From Betaproteobacteria bacterium (lineage in GTDB: Bacteria; Pseudomonadota; Gammaproteobacteria; Burkholderiales; JAEUOS01), in the NCBI GenBank assembly GCA_028292405.1, contig JAQGMJ010000070.1, positions 62,001 to 126,000 on the forward strand: a DNA stretch of 64,000 bases, in the 5' to 3' direction. Below the pieces are notes generated by a model, which searched no databases, was not told the origin of the DNA, and was given only the letters and a program-made list of their open reading frames with translations. The position numbers were made by a program, and so were the translations under genes. Each line of letters begins with the position of its first letter. Positions within the stretch are counted from its first letter, which is position 1. Positions 11,537 through 21,185 of the stretch are shown here, piece after piece.

Positions 11537-12880
11537 TCAGAGCAGGGTCCGGCGCATGTCGGAGAGCAGCAGCCCGAGGTGCGCGGCAAAGCGCGCGCCG
11601 GCGGCGCCGTCGATCACCCGGTGGTCGTAGGAAAGCGAGAGCGGCAGGATCAGGCGCGGCACGAACTGCTTGCCGTCCCACACCGGCTTCATCTGCGTCT
11701 TCGACACGCCGAGGATCGCCACTTCGGGCGCATTGATGATGGGCGTGAAGTAGGTGCCGCCGATGCCGCCCAGCGAGGAAATGGTGAAGCTCGCGCCCTG
11801 CATGTCCGCCGGTTTCAGCTTGCCGTCGCGCGCCTGCGCCGAGAGGTCGCCCAGGTCGTGCGCCAGTTCGATCACGCCCTTCTTGTCGGCGCCCTTGATC
11901 ACCGGCACTACCAGGCCGTTGGGCGTGTCCGCGGCGAAGCCGATGTTGTAGTACTTCTTCAACACCAGGTTGTCGCCTTCGAGCGAGGAGTTGAAGTCCG
12001 GGTACTTTTTCAGCGCGGCGATACTGGCCTTGATGATGAAGGCCAGCATGGTCAGCTTGACGCCGGACTTGGCGATGGATTCGTTGGTGGACTTGCGGAA
12101 TTCTTCCAGCTCGGTGACGTCCGCCTCTTCGTTTTGCGTGACGTGGGGAATCATCACCCAGTTGCGGTGCAGGTTCGCGCCGGAAATCTTTTTGATGCGC
12201 GACAGCGGCACCGACTCGGTCTCGCCGAACTTGCTGAAGTCCACCTTCGGCCAGGGCAGCAGGTTGAGCCCGCCGCCGGCAGCCACCGCCGCGCCGGGGG
12301 CTGCAGCACCGCCGCCTTGCAGGGCCTGCTTGACGAAGTTCTGCACGTCTTCATGCAGCACGCGGTTCTTCGGGCCGTTGCCGGCAACGCGCGACAGATC
12401 GACGCCGAGTTCGCGGGCGAACTTGCGCACCGAAGGCGAAGCGTGCGGCTTGTCGCCCGAGGGCGCTTGCGCCAGGGGCTGCACCGGCGTGGTCGTCGGC
12501 GGGGGCGCTTCTTCCGTCGTCGCTGCTGCCTGGAAGCCTTGCGGCGCGACCGGGGCCGGCGCGGGTGCCGGCGCAGGCACCGCTGCGGCTGGCGCGGGCG
12601 CCGCCTTGGCGGCAGCAGGCGCAGCAGCGGGCGCCTCGGCGGCGCCCTCTTCCATCACCGCGATCAGGCTGCCCGTGTTGACCACGTCGCCGATCTTGAT
12701 CTTCAGTTCCTTGATCACCCCGCCGGCGGGCGAGGGGATTTCCATGGTGGACTTGTCGGACTCGACGGTGATCAGCGAGTCTTCCGCCTTCACCGTGTCG
12801 CCGACCTTGACCAGGATCTCGATCACCGGCACGTCCTTGAAATCGCCGATGTCGGGTACTACAACTTCTCTAACGCCCAT
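11537..12880 (-). CDS. aceF: pyruvate dehydrogenase E2, dihydrolipoamide acetyltransferase
   Basis: Transfers the acetyl group from lipoyllysine to CoA and forms the core of the complex. The 447 residues contain one lipoyl domain (1-80, [12 protein letters not shown]), a long Ala/Pro linker, a peripheral subunit-binding domain ([20 protein letters not shown], near 145) and the catalytic domain ending in [17 protein letters not shown] with the active His and Asp. A single lipoyl domain is fewer than the three in E. coli. The gene follows aceE after 63 bases. Confidence 0.97.
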   Translation of the reverse strand: MGVREVVVPDIGDFKDVPVIEILVKVGDTVKAEDSLITVESDKSTMEIPSPAGGVIKELKIKIGDVVNTGSLIAVMEEGAAEAPAAAPAAAKAAPAPAAAVPAPAPAPAPVAPQGFQAAATTEEAPPPTTTPVQPLAQAPSGDKPHASPSVRKFARELGVDLSRVAGNGPKNRVLHEDVQNFVKQALQGGGAAAPGAAVAAGGGLNLLPWPKVDFSKFGETESVPLSRIKKISGANLHRNWVMIPHVTQNEEADVTELEEFRKSTNESIAKSGVKLTMLAFIIKASIAALKKYPDFNSSLEGDNLVLKKYYNIGFAADTPNGLVVPVIKGADKKGVIELAHDLGDLSAQARDGKLKPADMQGASFTISSLGGIGGTYFTPIINAPEVAILGVSKTQMKPVWDGKQFVPRLILPLSLSYDHRVIDGAAGARFAAHLGLLLSDMRRTLL

Positions 12881-12943
12881 GATGGTCTTTGTCTTAAATT
12901 TTGGTCGGAGGGGTCTATATGACCTGTACGTTCGATGTGCGTT

Positions 12944-15661
12944 TTATACGTGCGTGGGGTCGGGCTTGTTCACATCGAGCTCGTACTTCTTGATCGCATC
13001 GGCCACGGTTTGCGCCGGCACCGCGCCGTCCTCGGCCAAGGCGCGCAGGGCAGCCACGGTCACCCAGTAGCGGTTCACTTCGAAGAAGTGGCGCAGTTGC
13101 TCGCGCGTGTCGGAGCGGCCGAAGCCGTCGGTACCCAGCACCTTGTACGTGCGGCCCTTCGGCATGAATTCGCGGATGCCGTCGGCAAAGGCCTTCATGT
13201 AGTCGCTGGTGGCGATTACCGGGCCGCTGGTCTTTTCCAGGCACTGCTCGACATAGGACTTCTTGCGCTCGCCGGTCGGATTGAGCAGGTTCTGGCGGTC
13301 GACTGCCAGGCCTTCGCGGCGCAGCTCGGTAAAGCTCGGGCAGCTCCAGATGTCGGCGGCGACCTTCCAGTCCTTTTCCAGCAATTCAGCGGCGGCCATC
13401 GCTTCGCGCAGGATCACGCCGGAGCCCAGCAGCTGCACCCGGTTCTTCGCCTTCGAGGTGGAAGTCTTGAACGAGTACATGCCCTTGATGATGCCTTCCT
13501 CGGCGCCCTTGGGCATTTCGGGATGCTCGTAATTCTCGTTCATCACCGTGAGGTAGTAGTACACGTCCTCCTGGTCCTGCACCATGCGCTTCAAGCCGTG
13601 CTGGATGATCACCGCCAGTTCGTACGACCAGGTGGGGTCGTAGGAGACACAGTTGGGGATGGTGGCCGAGAGCAGGTGCGAATGGCCGTCTTCGTGCTGC
13701 AGGCCTTCGCCGTTGAGGGTGGTGCGCCCGGCGGTGCCGCCGAGCAAAAAGCCGCGCGCCCGCAGGTCGCCCGCCGCCCAGGCGAGGTCGCCGATGCGCT
13801 GAAACCCGAACATCGAGTAATAGATGTAGAACGGGATCATGATCTGGTTGGTGTTCGTGTAGCTGGTCGCCGCGGCGATCCAGGAACAGAACGAACCGGC
13901 TTCGTTGATGCCCTCTTCCAGCACCTGCCCCGCCTTGTCTTCGCGGTAGTACATCACCTGCTCTTTGTCCACCGGCACGTACTTCTGCCCTTCGGCGGAG
14001 TAGATGCCCAACTGCCGGAACATGCCTTCCATGCCGAAGGTGCGCGCCTCATCAGGCACGATGGGCACGATGTACTTGCCGATGTTCTTGTCGCGCAAGA
14101 GCTGCGTCAGGATGCGCACGAAGGCCATCGTGGTCGAATTCTCGCGGCCTTCGCCGCTACCCTTGAGTTGCGCCTCGAACACCTCCAGCTTCGGCACCTC
14201 GAGGGAGGCGCCCGCCTTGCGGCGGCGCTGCGGCAGGTAGCCGCCCAGGGCCCTGCGGCGTTCCTGCAGGTATTCGTTGAGCGGGTCCTTGGGTTCCGGC
14301 TTGAACAGCGGCAGATCGTGCAGTTGCGCGTCGGTGAAGGGGATGTTGAAGCGGTCGCGGAATTCGCGGATGGTTTCGATCTCCAGCTTTTTCAGCTGGT
14401 GGGTCGGGTTCTTCGCCTGGCCGGCCTTGCCCAGGCCGTAGCCCTTGATGGTCTTGGCGAGAATCACCGTCGGCTGGCCCTTGTGGTTCACCGCCGAGTG
14501 GTACGCCGCGTAGATCTTGTGCGGGTCGTGGCCGCCGCGGTTCAGGCGCCAGACGTCGTCGTCGCTCATGCGCGAGACCATCTCCAGGGTCTCGGGATAC
14601 TTGCCGAAGAAGTGTTCGCGCACATAGGCGCCGTCGTTGGCCTTGAAGTTCTGGTATTCGCCGTCGACCGCTTCTTCCATCCGCTGCAGCAGCTTGCCGG
14701 TGGTGTCGCGGGCGAACAGCGGGTCCCAGTAGGCGCCCCAGATCAGCTTGATCACGTTCCAGCCGGCGCCGCGGAAATCGGCTTCCAGTTCCTGGATGAT
14801 CTTGCCGTTGCCGCGCACCGGGCCGTCCAGGCGCTGCAGGTTGCAGTTGACGATGAAGATCAGGTTGTCGAGCTTTTCACGAACCGCCAGGCCGATGGCG
14901 CCGAGGGACTCGGGCTCGTCCATTTCGCCGTCGCCGCAGAATACCCAGACCTTGCGGTTGGAAGTGTCGGCAATGCCGCGGGCGTGCAGGTATTTGAGGA
15001 AGCGCGCTTGATAGATGGCTTGCAGCGGCCCCAGGCCCATCGACACGGTGGGGAATTGCCAGAAGTCCGGCATCAGCCAGGGGTGCGGGTAGGAGGAGAT
15101 GCCCTTGCCGTCGACTTCGCGGCGGAAGTTCAGTATTTGCTCCTCGGACAGGCGCCCTTCCATGTAGGCGCGGCCATAGATGCCGGGGGCGGAGTGGCCC
15201 TGGATGTAGACCAGGTCGCCGCCGTGGTCGGCGGTGGGGGCGTGCCAGAAATGGTTGAAGCCGACTTCCATCAGGGTTGAGACGGAAGCATAGGAAGCAA
15301 TGTGGCCGCCGAGATCGCCTTCGGCCTTGTTCGCCTTGGCCACCATCGCCATCGCGTTCCAGCGGATCAGCGAGCGGATGCGCTCTTCCATCGCGTGGTC
15401 GCCCGGGCTCTTGACCTCGAGATGCGGCGGGATGGTGTTGATGTAGGCGGTGTTGGCGCTATAGGGCAGGTAGGCGCCCGAGCGGCGCGCCTTGTCGACC
15501 AGGCGCTCGAGCAGGAAGTGCGCACGCTCAGGGCCTTCGCGCGACAGCACCGCTTCCAGGGCATCGACCCACTCCTGGGTTTCCTGGGCGTCGCTGTCGC
15601 CGGCGGCGGGGACGGGGACGGGGACGGGATTGGAAGATGGAAAATTCAGTACTGCGGCCAT
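12944..15661 (-). CDS. aceE: pyruvate dehydrogenase E1 component, homodimeric
   Basis: Thiamine-diphosphate enzyme that decarboxylates pyruvate and acetylates the E2 lipoyl group. I choose ATG 15661, since it has a GAGGGAA ribosome site 5 bases upstream and gives 905 residues. The frame extends 20 residues further but without a ribosome site. The ThDP-binding motif GDGEMDEPES is present near residue 250, and the whole protein is of the homodimeric AceE type. It is the first gene of a long minus-strand run and is preceded by an AT-rich promoter region. Confidence 0.97.
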   Translation of the reverse strand: MAAVLNFPSSNPVPVPVPAAGDSDAQETQEWVDALEAVLSREGPERAHFLLERLVDKARRSGAYLPYSANTAYINTIPPHLEVKSPGDHAMEERIRSLIRWNAMAMVAKANKAEGDLGGHIASYASVSTLMEVGFNHFWHAPTADHGGDLVYIQGHSAPGIYGRAYMEGRLSEEQILNFRREVDGKGISSYPHPWLMPDFWQFPTVSMGLGPLQAIYQARFLKYLHARGIADTSNRKVWVFCGDGEMDEPESLGAIGLAVREKLDNLIFIVNCNLQRLDGPVRGNGKIIQELEADFRGAGWNVIKLIWGAYWDPLFARDTTGKLLQRMEEAVDGEYQNFKANDGAYVREHFFGKYPETLEMVSRMSDDDVWRLNRGGHDPHKIYAAYHSAVNHKGQPTVILAKTIKGYGLGKAGQAKNPTHQLKKLEIETIREFRDRFNIPFTDAQLHDLPLFKPEPKDPLNEYLQERRRALGGYLPQRRRKAGASLEVPKLEVFEAQLKGSGEGRENSTTMAFVRILTQLLRDKNIGKYIVPIVPDEARTFGMEGMFRQLGIYSAEGQKYVPVDKEQVMYYREDKAGQVLEEGINEAGSFCSWIAAATSYTNTNQIMIPFYIYYSMFGFQRIGDLAWAAGDLRARGFLLGGTAGRTTLNGEGLQHEDGHSHLLSATIPNCVSYDPTWSYELAVIIQHGLKRMVQDQEDVYYYLTVMNENYEHPEMPKGAEEGIIKGMYSFKTSTSKAKNRVQLLGSGVILREAMAAAELLEKDWKVAADIWSCPSFTELRREGLAVDRQNLLNPTGERKKSYVEQCLEKTSGPVIATSDYMKAFADGIREFMPKGRTYKVLGTDGFGRSDTREQLRHFFEVNRYWVTVAALRALAEDGAVPAQTVADAIKKYELDVNKPDPTHV

Positions 15662-16074
15662 TGCTGTTCCCTCATGAGGCTTTTGAGTCTTGACGAAAAA
15701 ATGCCGGCTGCCGGGGGTCACCCGTTCACCGGCCTCGCGACGTTGCGCGGCGCTTCAAGCTTGGCTGATTTCCGTGACAAACACAATCACGCAGCGCCGC
15801 ATAAATCGCTACCCGCAGTACCCAATATTTTTCCGTCTCCATAGTGCTGCCGCAGTACTGCCTTATCTCCGGATTTTTATGTCTTTGGAATTTATTAAGT
15901 ACTTACTTAAAAATATTTTACCCGAGCTTTTTCACTCTGGAAAGTTGCAGCGCAACATAGAGTGAAGGAATAGCGATGCAGCCGGTTGCCGCAGGGAGTT
16001 ACGGCGGCGGCTTGCGGTGGGGAGTTACTGCGATTTCGGTCGCAAGCTACGAGGGCGCTTGCCGCGACGGGTCA
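15662..16074 (-). other. aceE upstream region
   Basis: No coding signal is visible. The segment 15880-15930 is strongly AT-rich (TAAGTACTTA palindrome, then a run of A and T) and is the best candidate for the aceE promoter on the minus strand. A perfect 10-bp palindrome GCAGTACTGC at 15852-15861 and a similar CCGCAGTACCC at 15811-15822 could be operator sites. The regulator is unknown. Confidence 0.45.
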
Positions 16075-16165
16075 CATCACACGTCACATCACACGTCACA
16101 TCACACGGCACATCACACATCACACGGCGCATCACACCGCACATCACACTGCGCATCACACGGGC
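16075..16165 (-). repeat. 12-bp tandem array across the stop codon of the enolase-family gene
   Basis: CATCACAC plus four variable bases is repeated at 16075, 16087, 16099, 16118, 16130, 16142 and 16154, with one 7-bp partial unit at 16111. The last unit supplies the TGA stop of the gene ending at 16156, and the next three units carry further TGA codons in the same frame. The array therefore looks like an expansion of the gene's own 3' end. Confidence 0.9.
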
Positions 16166-17253
16166 AGCGCGAGGCGCTTGACCTGCTCCCAATCGACCAG
16201 GGCAGCGAGGTCGGCCGTCTCCGGCAGGGTGATGCGGCCGCCCTGCAATTGCAGCGGCCTGGTGATGACCTGCTCGGTCATGCACAGGTAGAACCCCTGT
16301 TCAGCCGCCAGCAGGCGCTGCTGCGGGGAAACAGCGGCGGCCAGTTGCAGCGACAGCAGGCTGCCGAGTTCGCTCTCGCCATACAGGCCGACGGCCACCT
16401 TGGCGCCGCGGCGCGCGCCCAATTGGGCGATCTGCCGCGCCTCCGAGAGGCCGATGCGTCCGGGCTTGATGGCGAAGGCAGCGGCGCCGCGCTCGAGAAA
16501 ACGCCGCGCGTCGTCGGTGGAGGTGCAGTTGCGGTCGATCAGCACCGGCAGGCCGCCTTCGGACTGCAGTGCCTCGAAGCCCTGGTCCGGCTGCAGCGGA
16601 CACGGGTCTTCGGCCGCCAGCGCGCCGGCGCGGGCGATGGCGCGCACATACGAAAGCGCCTCGGTGCCGGGAGTGCTGCTGTTGGCATCGATATACATGG
16701 CCACCTCGGCACCGACGGCGGCGCGCACTTCGCGCAGCGCGGCGACGTCGACCTCGGCGCCCTGCCCGCCCCTGAGCTTGAAGGTGCCAAAGCCGTATTT
16801 CTCGCGCATCGCGGCGGCCTCGGCGGCCATCGCCTGCGGCGATTGCCCGGTCAGCGCCCAGGCGATGTCGACCTCGGCATTGCCCCCCAGGTGTTTCCAC
16901 AAGGGCTGGTCGGCCGCCATCGCGCGCAGGCCCCAGCAGGCGGTGTCGGCCATGCCCTTGGCGAGGCGATTTTCCGGGATGCCGGCCAGCGCGATGCGCA
17001 CGGCATCGGCGTCTCCGACATCGACTGTGGCCAGGCGCGGCATCACAAAGTCTTCCAGCGCGGCACGCAGCGAACGCGGCGAGACGCCGGACCAGGTGGC
17101 CTTGACGGTGCCCTCGGCAATGCCGCGCGCGCCGTTCTCGGCCTCGATCAGCAGGAGGGCGAACACGCCGGCATGCTCCACCGCGTTCACCCAGACGATC
17201 TCGCGCTCGTAGGGCAGGGTGTAAAAATGCAGGGACCAGCGGCTGATTTTCAT
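16156..17253 (-). CDS. enolase-superfamily enzyme (muconate/mandelate racemase subgroup)
   Basis: The 365 residues, from ATG 17253, show the two-domain enolase fold. Catalytic motifs are FGTFKLRGG (KxK-like region, near residue 165), YIDANSS (first metal ligand Asp, near 193), AEDP (Glu, near 220) and IDRNCTS (Asp, near 245). The subgroup is muconate cycloisomerase-like (cycloisomerase, dipeptide epimerase or o-succinylbenzoate synthase). The substrate is not determined. A TTG start 21 bases upstream is possible. It stands alone between aceE and efp. Confidence 0.8.
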   Translation of the reverse strand: MKISRWSLHFYTLPYEREIVWVNAVEHAGVFALLLIEAENGARGIAEGTVKATWSGVSPRSLRAALEDFVMPRLATVDVGDADAVRIALAGIPENRLAKGMADTACWGLRAMAADQPLWKHLGGNAEVDIAWALTGQSPQAMAAEAAAMREKYGFGTFKLRGGQGAEVDVAALREVRAAVGAEVAMYIDANSSTPGTEALSYVRAIARAGALAAEDPCPLQPDQGFEALQSEGGLPVLIDRNCTSTDDARRFLERGAAAFAIKPGRIGLSEARQIAQLGARRGAKVAVGLYGESELGSLLSLQLAAAVSPQQRLLAAEQGFYLCMTEQVITRPLQLQGGRITLPETADLAALVDWEQVKRLALPV

Positions 17254-17483
17254 GGCAGGCGGCGAAGTGCGCAAAGCACGACCCGCGTAACTGTATTAAC
17301 GCATTGTCGGGTTAGAGCGATGACAGGGGCAATGATTCCCGGCTGGATTTAACCTTTGTTTATTGCAGGCATCAGCCAAAGGCCCTGCGCTGGAAAGCCC
17401 GCGCTGGAAGCCCGATGGCCGTCGGAAAGCCAGGACCTGCCCCAAAGCCGGGGCGCCGCCAAGAAGCCAAGGCCCCCAAAGCA

Positions 17484-17507
17484 AACGGCCGCCCTGGGGC
17501 GGCCGTT
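17484..17507 (-). terminator. intrinsic terminator of efp
   Basis: A perfect 10-bp stem (AACGGCCGCC / GGCGGCCGTT) with a 4-base loop lies 22 bases past the efp stop. On the minus strand it is followed by the T-rich tract TTTGCTTTGG. Confidence 0.75.
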
Positions 17508-17529
17508 GCGGTGCGGCGACAGCGCCGGA

Positions 17530-18084
17530 TCAGACGCGGCGGCGGTACTCGTGGCTGCGGGTGTCGATTTCGATCTTGTCGCCTTGGGCGACGAACAGCG
17601 GCACGCCGATCTCGAAGCCGGAAGACAGCTTGGCGGGCTTGAGCACCTTGCCCGAGGTGTCGCCGCGCACGGCCGGCTCGGTGTAGATGATTTCGCGCAC
17701 CAGCGAGTTCGGCAGTTCCACCGAGATCGGGCGCTCGTTGTAGATCGTCAGTTCGCAGGCCATGCCGGCTTCGAGGTAGTTGAGCGCTTCGCCCATGCTC
17801 TCGCCTTCGACATCGTACTGGTTGAACTCGCCGTCCATGAAGACGTAGAGCGGGTCGGCGAAGTAGGAGTAGGTGACTTCCTTCTTTTCGAGGTTGACGA
17901 CGTCGAACTTGTCGTCGGCCTTGTAGACCGTCTCGGTGCCGGAACCGGTGAGCAGGTTCTTCAGCTTCATCTTGACGACGGCGGAGTTGCGGCCCGACTT
18001 GTTGTAATCGGCCTTGAGCACGACCATGGCATCGCTGCCGACCATGACGACGTTGCCCGCGCGGACTTCTTGAGCAGTTTTCAT
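17530..18084 (-). CDS. efp: translation elongation factor P
   Basis: Binds the ribosome and relieves stalling at polyproline motifs. The start ATG 18084 gives 184 residues, close to the 185-190 norm. An upstream extension of the frame is not coding. Loop I reads [10 protein letters not shown] with Arg32 at the tip, the residue that is rhamnosylated in EarP-type bacteria. The adjacent earP gene on the same strand, 154 bases upstream, supports this modification route rather than the lysine-based EpmA/B route. Confidence 0.97.
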   Translation of the reverse strand: MKTAQEVRAGNVVMVGSDAMVVLKADYNKSGRNSAVVKMKLKNLLTGSGTETVYKADDKFDVVNLEKKEVTYSYFADPLYVFMDGEFNQYDVEGESMGEALNYLEAGMACELTIYNERPISVELPNSLVREIIYTEPAVRGDTSGKVLKPAKLSSGFEIGVPLFVAQGDKIEIDTRSHEYRRRV

Positions 18085-18238
18085 AACTAAAACCCTTGTG
18101 ACCTGTGGAGATGAAACCGGAATTCCCGGAACGCGGCGGGACGGTGAAAACGCTGGAGCGGCGGCGGGCCTGTGGGTTCGGCAAATCACGGTGGAGTTCA
18201 CCGACGGCGTCCGTGCCCGCGCACAAAAAAGCTTCCTA

Positions 18239-19615
18239 TTATAACGCGAATTTCGGCACTTTTGCCGCAAATTCAACCAGTTGGGCCGCCAGATCGGGTT
18301 GCATCGCAGCACGCGAGGCCCAGCCGTCGGCGTGGCTCTGCAGCGCCGCGCGTTCCCTGGTCAGCGCGGACCAGTTGCGCGGCCAATCGGCGGCGGCAAT
18401 GCCGTTCCAGCCGTGCCAGGCGGCCTGCATTGCCGTCGCGGCTCCTTCGGGCAGAGCGGCGCGGTAACGCCGCCAGAACGCCGTCAGCTTTTCATGATGC
18501 GCCGCCTCCGCCTGCGGATAAATCTGCCAGACAAAGGGCCGCGCAGCCCATTGCGCGCGCACGAAGGAGTCTTCGCCGCGCACGAAGTTGAGGTCGCAGG
18601 CCCACAGCAGGCGGTCGTAGCCCGGTTGGTCGGTGAAGGGCAGCACATGTACGGCAAGTTGCCCGCGCGACCATTGCGCGCCTGCCTGCACCGCTTTGGC
18701 GTCCCCCGCGCCAAAGAACGCCGCCACCTGCGGCAGCGCCCGGCCCACCGGCACCAGGCAGCGCACCGCCACATCACCTTCGGCCCACGCTGCCAGCAGT
18801 TCCGGCAACGCCAGGTTTTCATAGGCGAAGAGGGAGATGCGCAACTCGCCTGACGGGGCCTCTTCGCGCGGCGGCACGTCAAGGGCGCGCCACAGCACCG
18901 CCTGCGCGGCCGCGTCGGCCTGGAACTTGGCGCGCACCTGCAGCAGCCCGCGCTCGCGCAGCAGGCCGCCGGTGGCCGCTGTGAAGCCGGGGAAGAAGAA
19001 GTATTTGTTCAGCGGCGGCGGACGTGTCGAAGCAACCGCGGCGGCACTCGCCTTCTCCCGCCGGTCCGCATCTGCACCGGCCTGCTCGCTCGCGGCCGCG
19101 CCCGCAGCGCCAACGCGCGCCCCTGCCCCAGCCTCAGCATCGTCAACGCCACCTGCCTCAGCATCAGCATCGTCAACCCCACCTGCGCCGGCACCTGCGG
19201 ACGCAATCGCCGCCGGCACGTTCTGCGGCGAGGCGAGCTTGTGCGTGCCTTCCACCCAGTCTTCCGCGCTGAGATATTCGAGGTTGATCCACACCGGCCG
19301 CGCGACGCGGCGCGCCATGCCTTGCACATAGGCTTGCGGCAGCTCGCAGGCGAAGGCTTCGATCACCACATCGGCAATCGCATCCTCCGCCGTCACCGCG
19401 CCTTCGCGCCACTGACGCAGTTCCACTTTCTCCACCATCTGCACCGCCAGCGCCACATCCAGCCCGACGCCCATGTGCGCCAGCGCCGCCGGCTCGTCGA
19501 TCCACAGGCGCGGCGCCAGGCCGTACTCGGCCGCGAGCTGGCGCGCCAGGCGCCAGGTGACGCCGGCGTCGCCGTAGTTGTCCACCACGCGGCAGAAAAT
19601 ATCCCAGACCTGCAT
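18239..19615 (-). CDS. earP: EF-P arginine rhamnosyltransferase with an internal low-complexity insertion
   Basis: Transfers rhamnose from dTDP-rhamnose to Arg32 of EF-P (GT-B fold). ATG 19615 is the natural start ([18 protein letters not shown], a family hallmark). The middle hallmark [19 protein letters not shown] is present. The length of 458 exceeds the usual 370-400. Between [19 protein letters not shown] and NKYFFFPGF there is a run of roughly 65 Ala/Gly/Asp-rich residues (about 134-204) built partly from a repeated GGVDDAxA unit. The insertion lies in the linker between the two Rossmann domains, so activity may persist. Confidence 0.95.
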   Translation of the reverse strand: MQVWDIFCRVVDNYGDAGVTWRLARQLAAEYGLAPRLWIDEPAALAHMGVGLDVALAVQMVEKVELRQWREGAVTAEDAIADVVIEAFACELPQAYVQGMARRVARPVWINLEYLSAEDWVEGTHKLASPQNVPAAIASAGAGAGGVDDADAEAGGVDDAEAGAGARVGAAGAAASEQAGADADRREKASAAAVASTRPPPLNKYFFFPGFTAATGGLLRERGLLQVRAKFQADAAAQAVLWRALDVPPREEAPSGELRISLFAYENLALPELLAAWAEGDVAVRCLVPVGRALPQVAAFFGAGDAKAVQAGAQWSRGQLAVHVLPFTDQPGYDRLLWACDLNFVRGEDSFVRAQWAARPFVWQIYPQAEAAHHEKLTAFWRRYRAALPEGAATAMQAAWHGWNGIAAADWPRNWSALTRERAALQSHADGWASRAAMQPDLAAQLVEFAAKVPKFAL

Positions 19616-19664
19616 CGTTTCCCTCAACACCGCATCGCGCGCGGCATGCGTGGTTAAATGCGCC

Positions 19665-21185
19665 ATGCGTTCAACCAACAATGTTCCAGAGGGCGCAGCC
19701 GCGGGTCTCGCCACACCCGCCGCCCCTGCCGCGCCTTCCCCGACGAAGCGCCGCCTCGACGCCCTGCGCCACCGCCCTTCGCTGCGCGACGCCTTGATCA
19801 TCTGGCTGCCGCTGCTGGCGCTGGTGATCGGCGCTTTCTGGCTGACCTACCACTTCCTGCAGCCGGCCCCGCCCGACCATTTGAGCATTGCCACCGGCGC
19901 CACCGACGGCGCCTATTACCAGAACGCCCTCAAATACCGCGCGATTCTCGCACGCGACGGCGTGCGCCTGGATGTGAGGGCCACCGGCGGCTCGGTGGAG
20001 AACCTGAAACTCCTCAAGGACGACGCCAGCGAAACGGATGCCGCCTTCGTCCAGGGCGGCTTCGGCCCGCTCGGCAGCGGCACGCCGCAGGAGCCCGACG
20101 CCACGCAATTGCATTCCCTTGGCAATCTCGCCTTTGAGGCCGTCTGGGTCTTCGTGCGCGGCAAGAAGGAGCCGACCCGCTTGACCGAACTGGGCGGCGC
20201 GCGTCTGGCCATCGGCGCGCCCGGCAGCGGCACGCGCAAGGTGGCGCTGGACCTGCTGGCCGCGCACGGCATCGCGCCGGACAGCCCGAAACTCTCGCCG
20301 CTTTCCGGCGCCGCCGCCATCGCCGCGCTTAAGGCCGGTACGCTCGACGCCATCTTCCTGATCGCCGCGCCGGACGCGCCGGTGGTGCGCCAGCTTGCCG
20401 CCGCGCCGGACGTGCATGTGATGAGCTTCGCCAACGCACCCGCCATCGCCAAGCGCTTCCCCTATCTCACCGCCGTCACGCTGACGCAAAGCGTGTTCGA
20501 CCTCAAGGCCGACCTGCCGCCGCACGACGTGCAACTGGTGGCGACCAAGGCCAACCTGGTGGTGCGTGAAGACCTGCATCCCGCCCTCGCCTACCTGCTG
20601 CTCGAAGCCGCCACCGAAGTGCATGGCGGCCCCGGCCTGTTCCACAACGCCGGCGACTTCCCCTCAGCGGTGGCCACCGACTTTCCGCTGGCCGACCAGG
20701 CCCAGAGTTTTTACAAGAACGGCCGTCCCTTCCTGCAGCGCTACATGCCGTTCTGGCTCGCCAACCTGGTGCAGCGCATGCTGCTGTTCCTGCTTCCCGT
20801 CATCGGCGTGCTGATCCCGGTGATCAAGTTCCTGCCTTCCATCATCAACTGGCGGCGGCAAAAGCGCATCAACCGCTGGTACGGCGAGCTGAAGGCGCTG
20901 GAGCTCGAGCTCGACGCGCATGAGGTGAAGCCCGCGGACCTGGAACGCCACCTCGCGCGCCTGGAAGAAATCGAAGAGGCCGTGCGCTACATGAACATGC
21001 CGCTGGACTTCAGCGACCGCGTCTACACCCTGCGCATGCACATCGCCTTCGTGCGGGCGCGGCTGGACGGGTTGCAACAAAACGAAGACCCGGGCCGTTT
21101 CGCTAACGGCCGCGCCAACGACACCGCCAATCAAAACCCGAACCCCCACGTCACCGCGGGCGAACCGCCGAAAGCCCCCGCATGA
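19665..21185 (+). CDS. TAXI-family TRAP transporter binding protein, membrane-anchored
   Basis: The 506-residue protein begins at ATG 19665, since a start further upstream would overlap earP. It has one N-terminal membrane segment (about residues 47-70), a TAXI periplasmic ligand domain starting IATGATDGAYYQNALKYRAI, and a second membrane segment near residue 395 (LFLLPVIGVLIPVIKFLP). A helical tail of about 95 residues follows on the other side of the membrane. Classic TAXI proteins are soluble, so the double anchor suggests a sensor or a fixed receptor. No TRAP permease genes are beside it. It overlaps srkA by 4 bases. Confidence 0.8.
   Translation: MRSTNNVPEGAAAGLATPAAPAAPSPTKRRLDALRHRPSLRDALIIWLPLLALVIGAFWLTYHFLQPAPPDHLSIATGATDGAYYQNALKYRAILARDGVRLDVRATGGSVENLKLLKDDASETDAAFVQGGFGPLGSGTPQEPDATQLHSLGNLAFEAVWVFVRGKKEPTRLTELGGARLAIGAPGSGTRKVALDLLAAHGIAPDSPKLSPLSGAAAIAALKAGTLDAIFLIAAPDAPVVRQLAAAPDVHVMSFANAPAIAKRFPYLTAVTLTQSVFDLKADLPPHDVQLVATKANLVVREDLHPALAYLLLEAATEVHGGPGLFHNAGDFPSAVATDFPLADQAQSFYKNGRPFLQRYMPFWLANLVQRMLLFLLPVIGVLIPVIKFLPSIINWRRQKRINRWYGELKALELELDAHEVKPADLERHLARLEEIEEAVRYMNMPLDFSDRVYTLRMHIAFVRARLDGLQQNEDPGRFANGRANDTANQNPNPHVTAGEPPKAPA

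Noticed and set aside
12896-12960. Another stop-codon duplication at aceE
   Set aside because: ACGCAC and ACGTA-like words recur past the stop, but matches are too short and irregular to count with the seven clear cases.
12935-15280. 781-codon frame opposite aceE
   Set aside because: Same antisense shadow effect over a well-identified enzyme gene.
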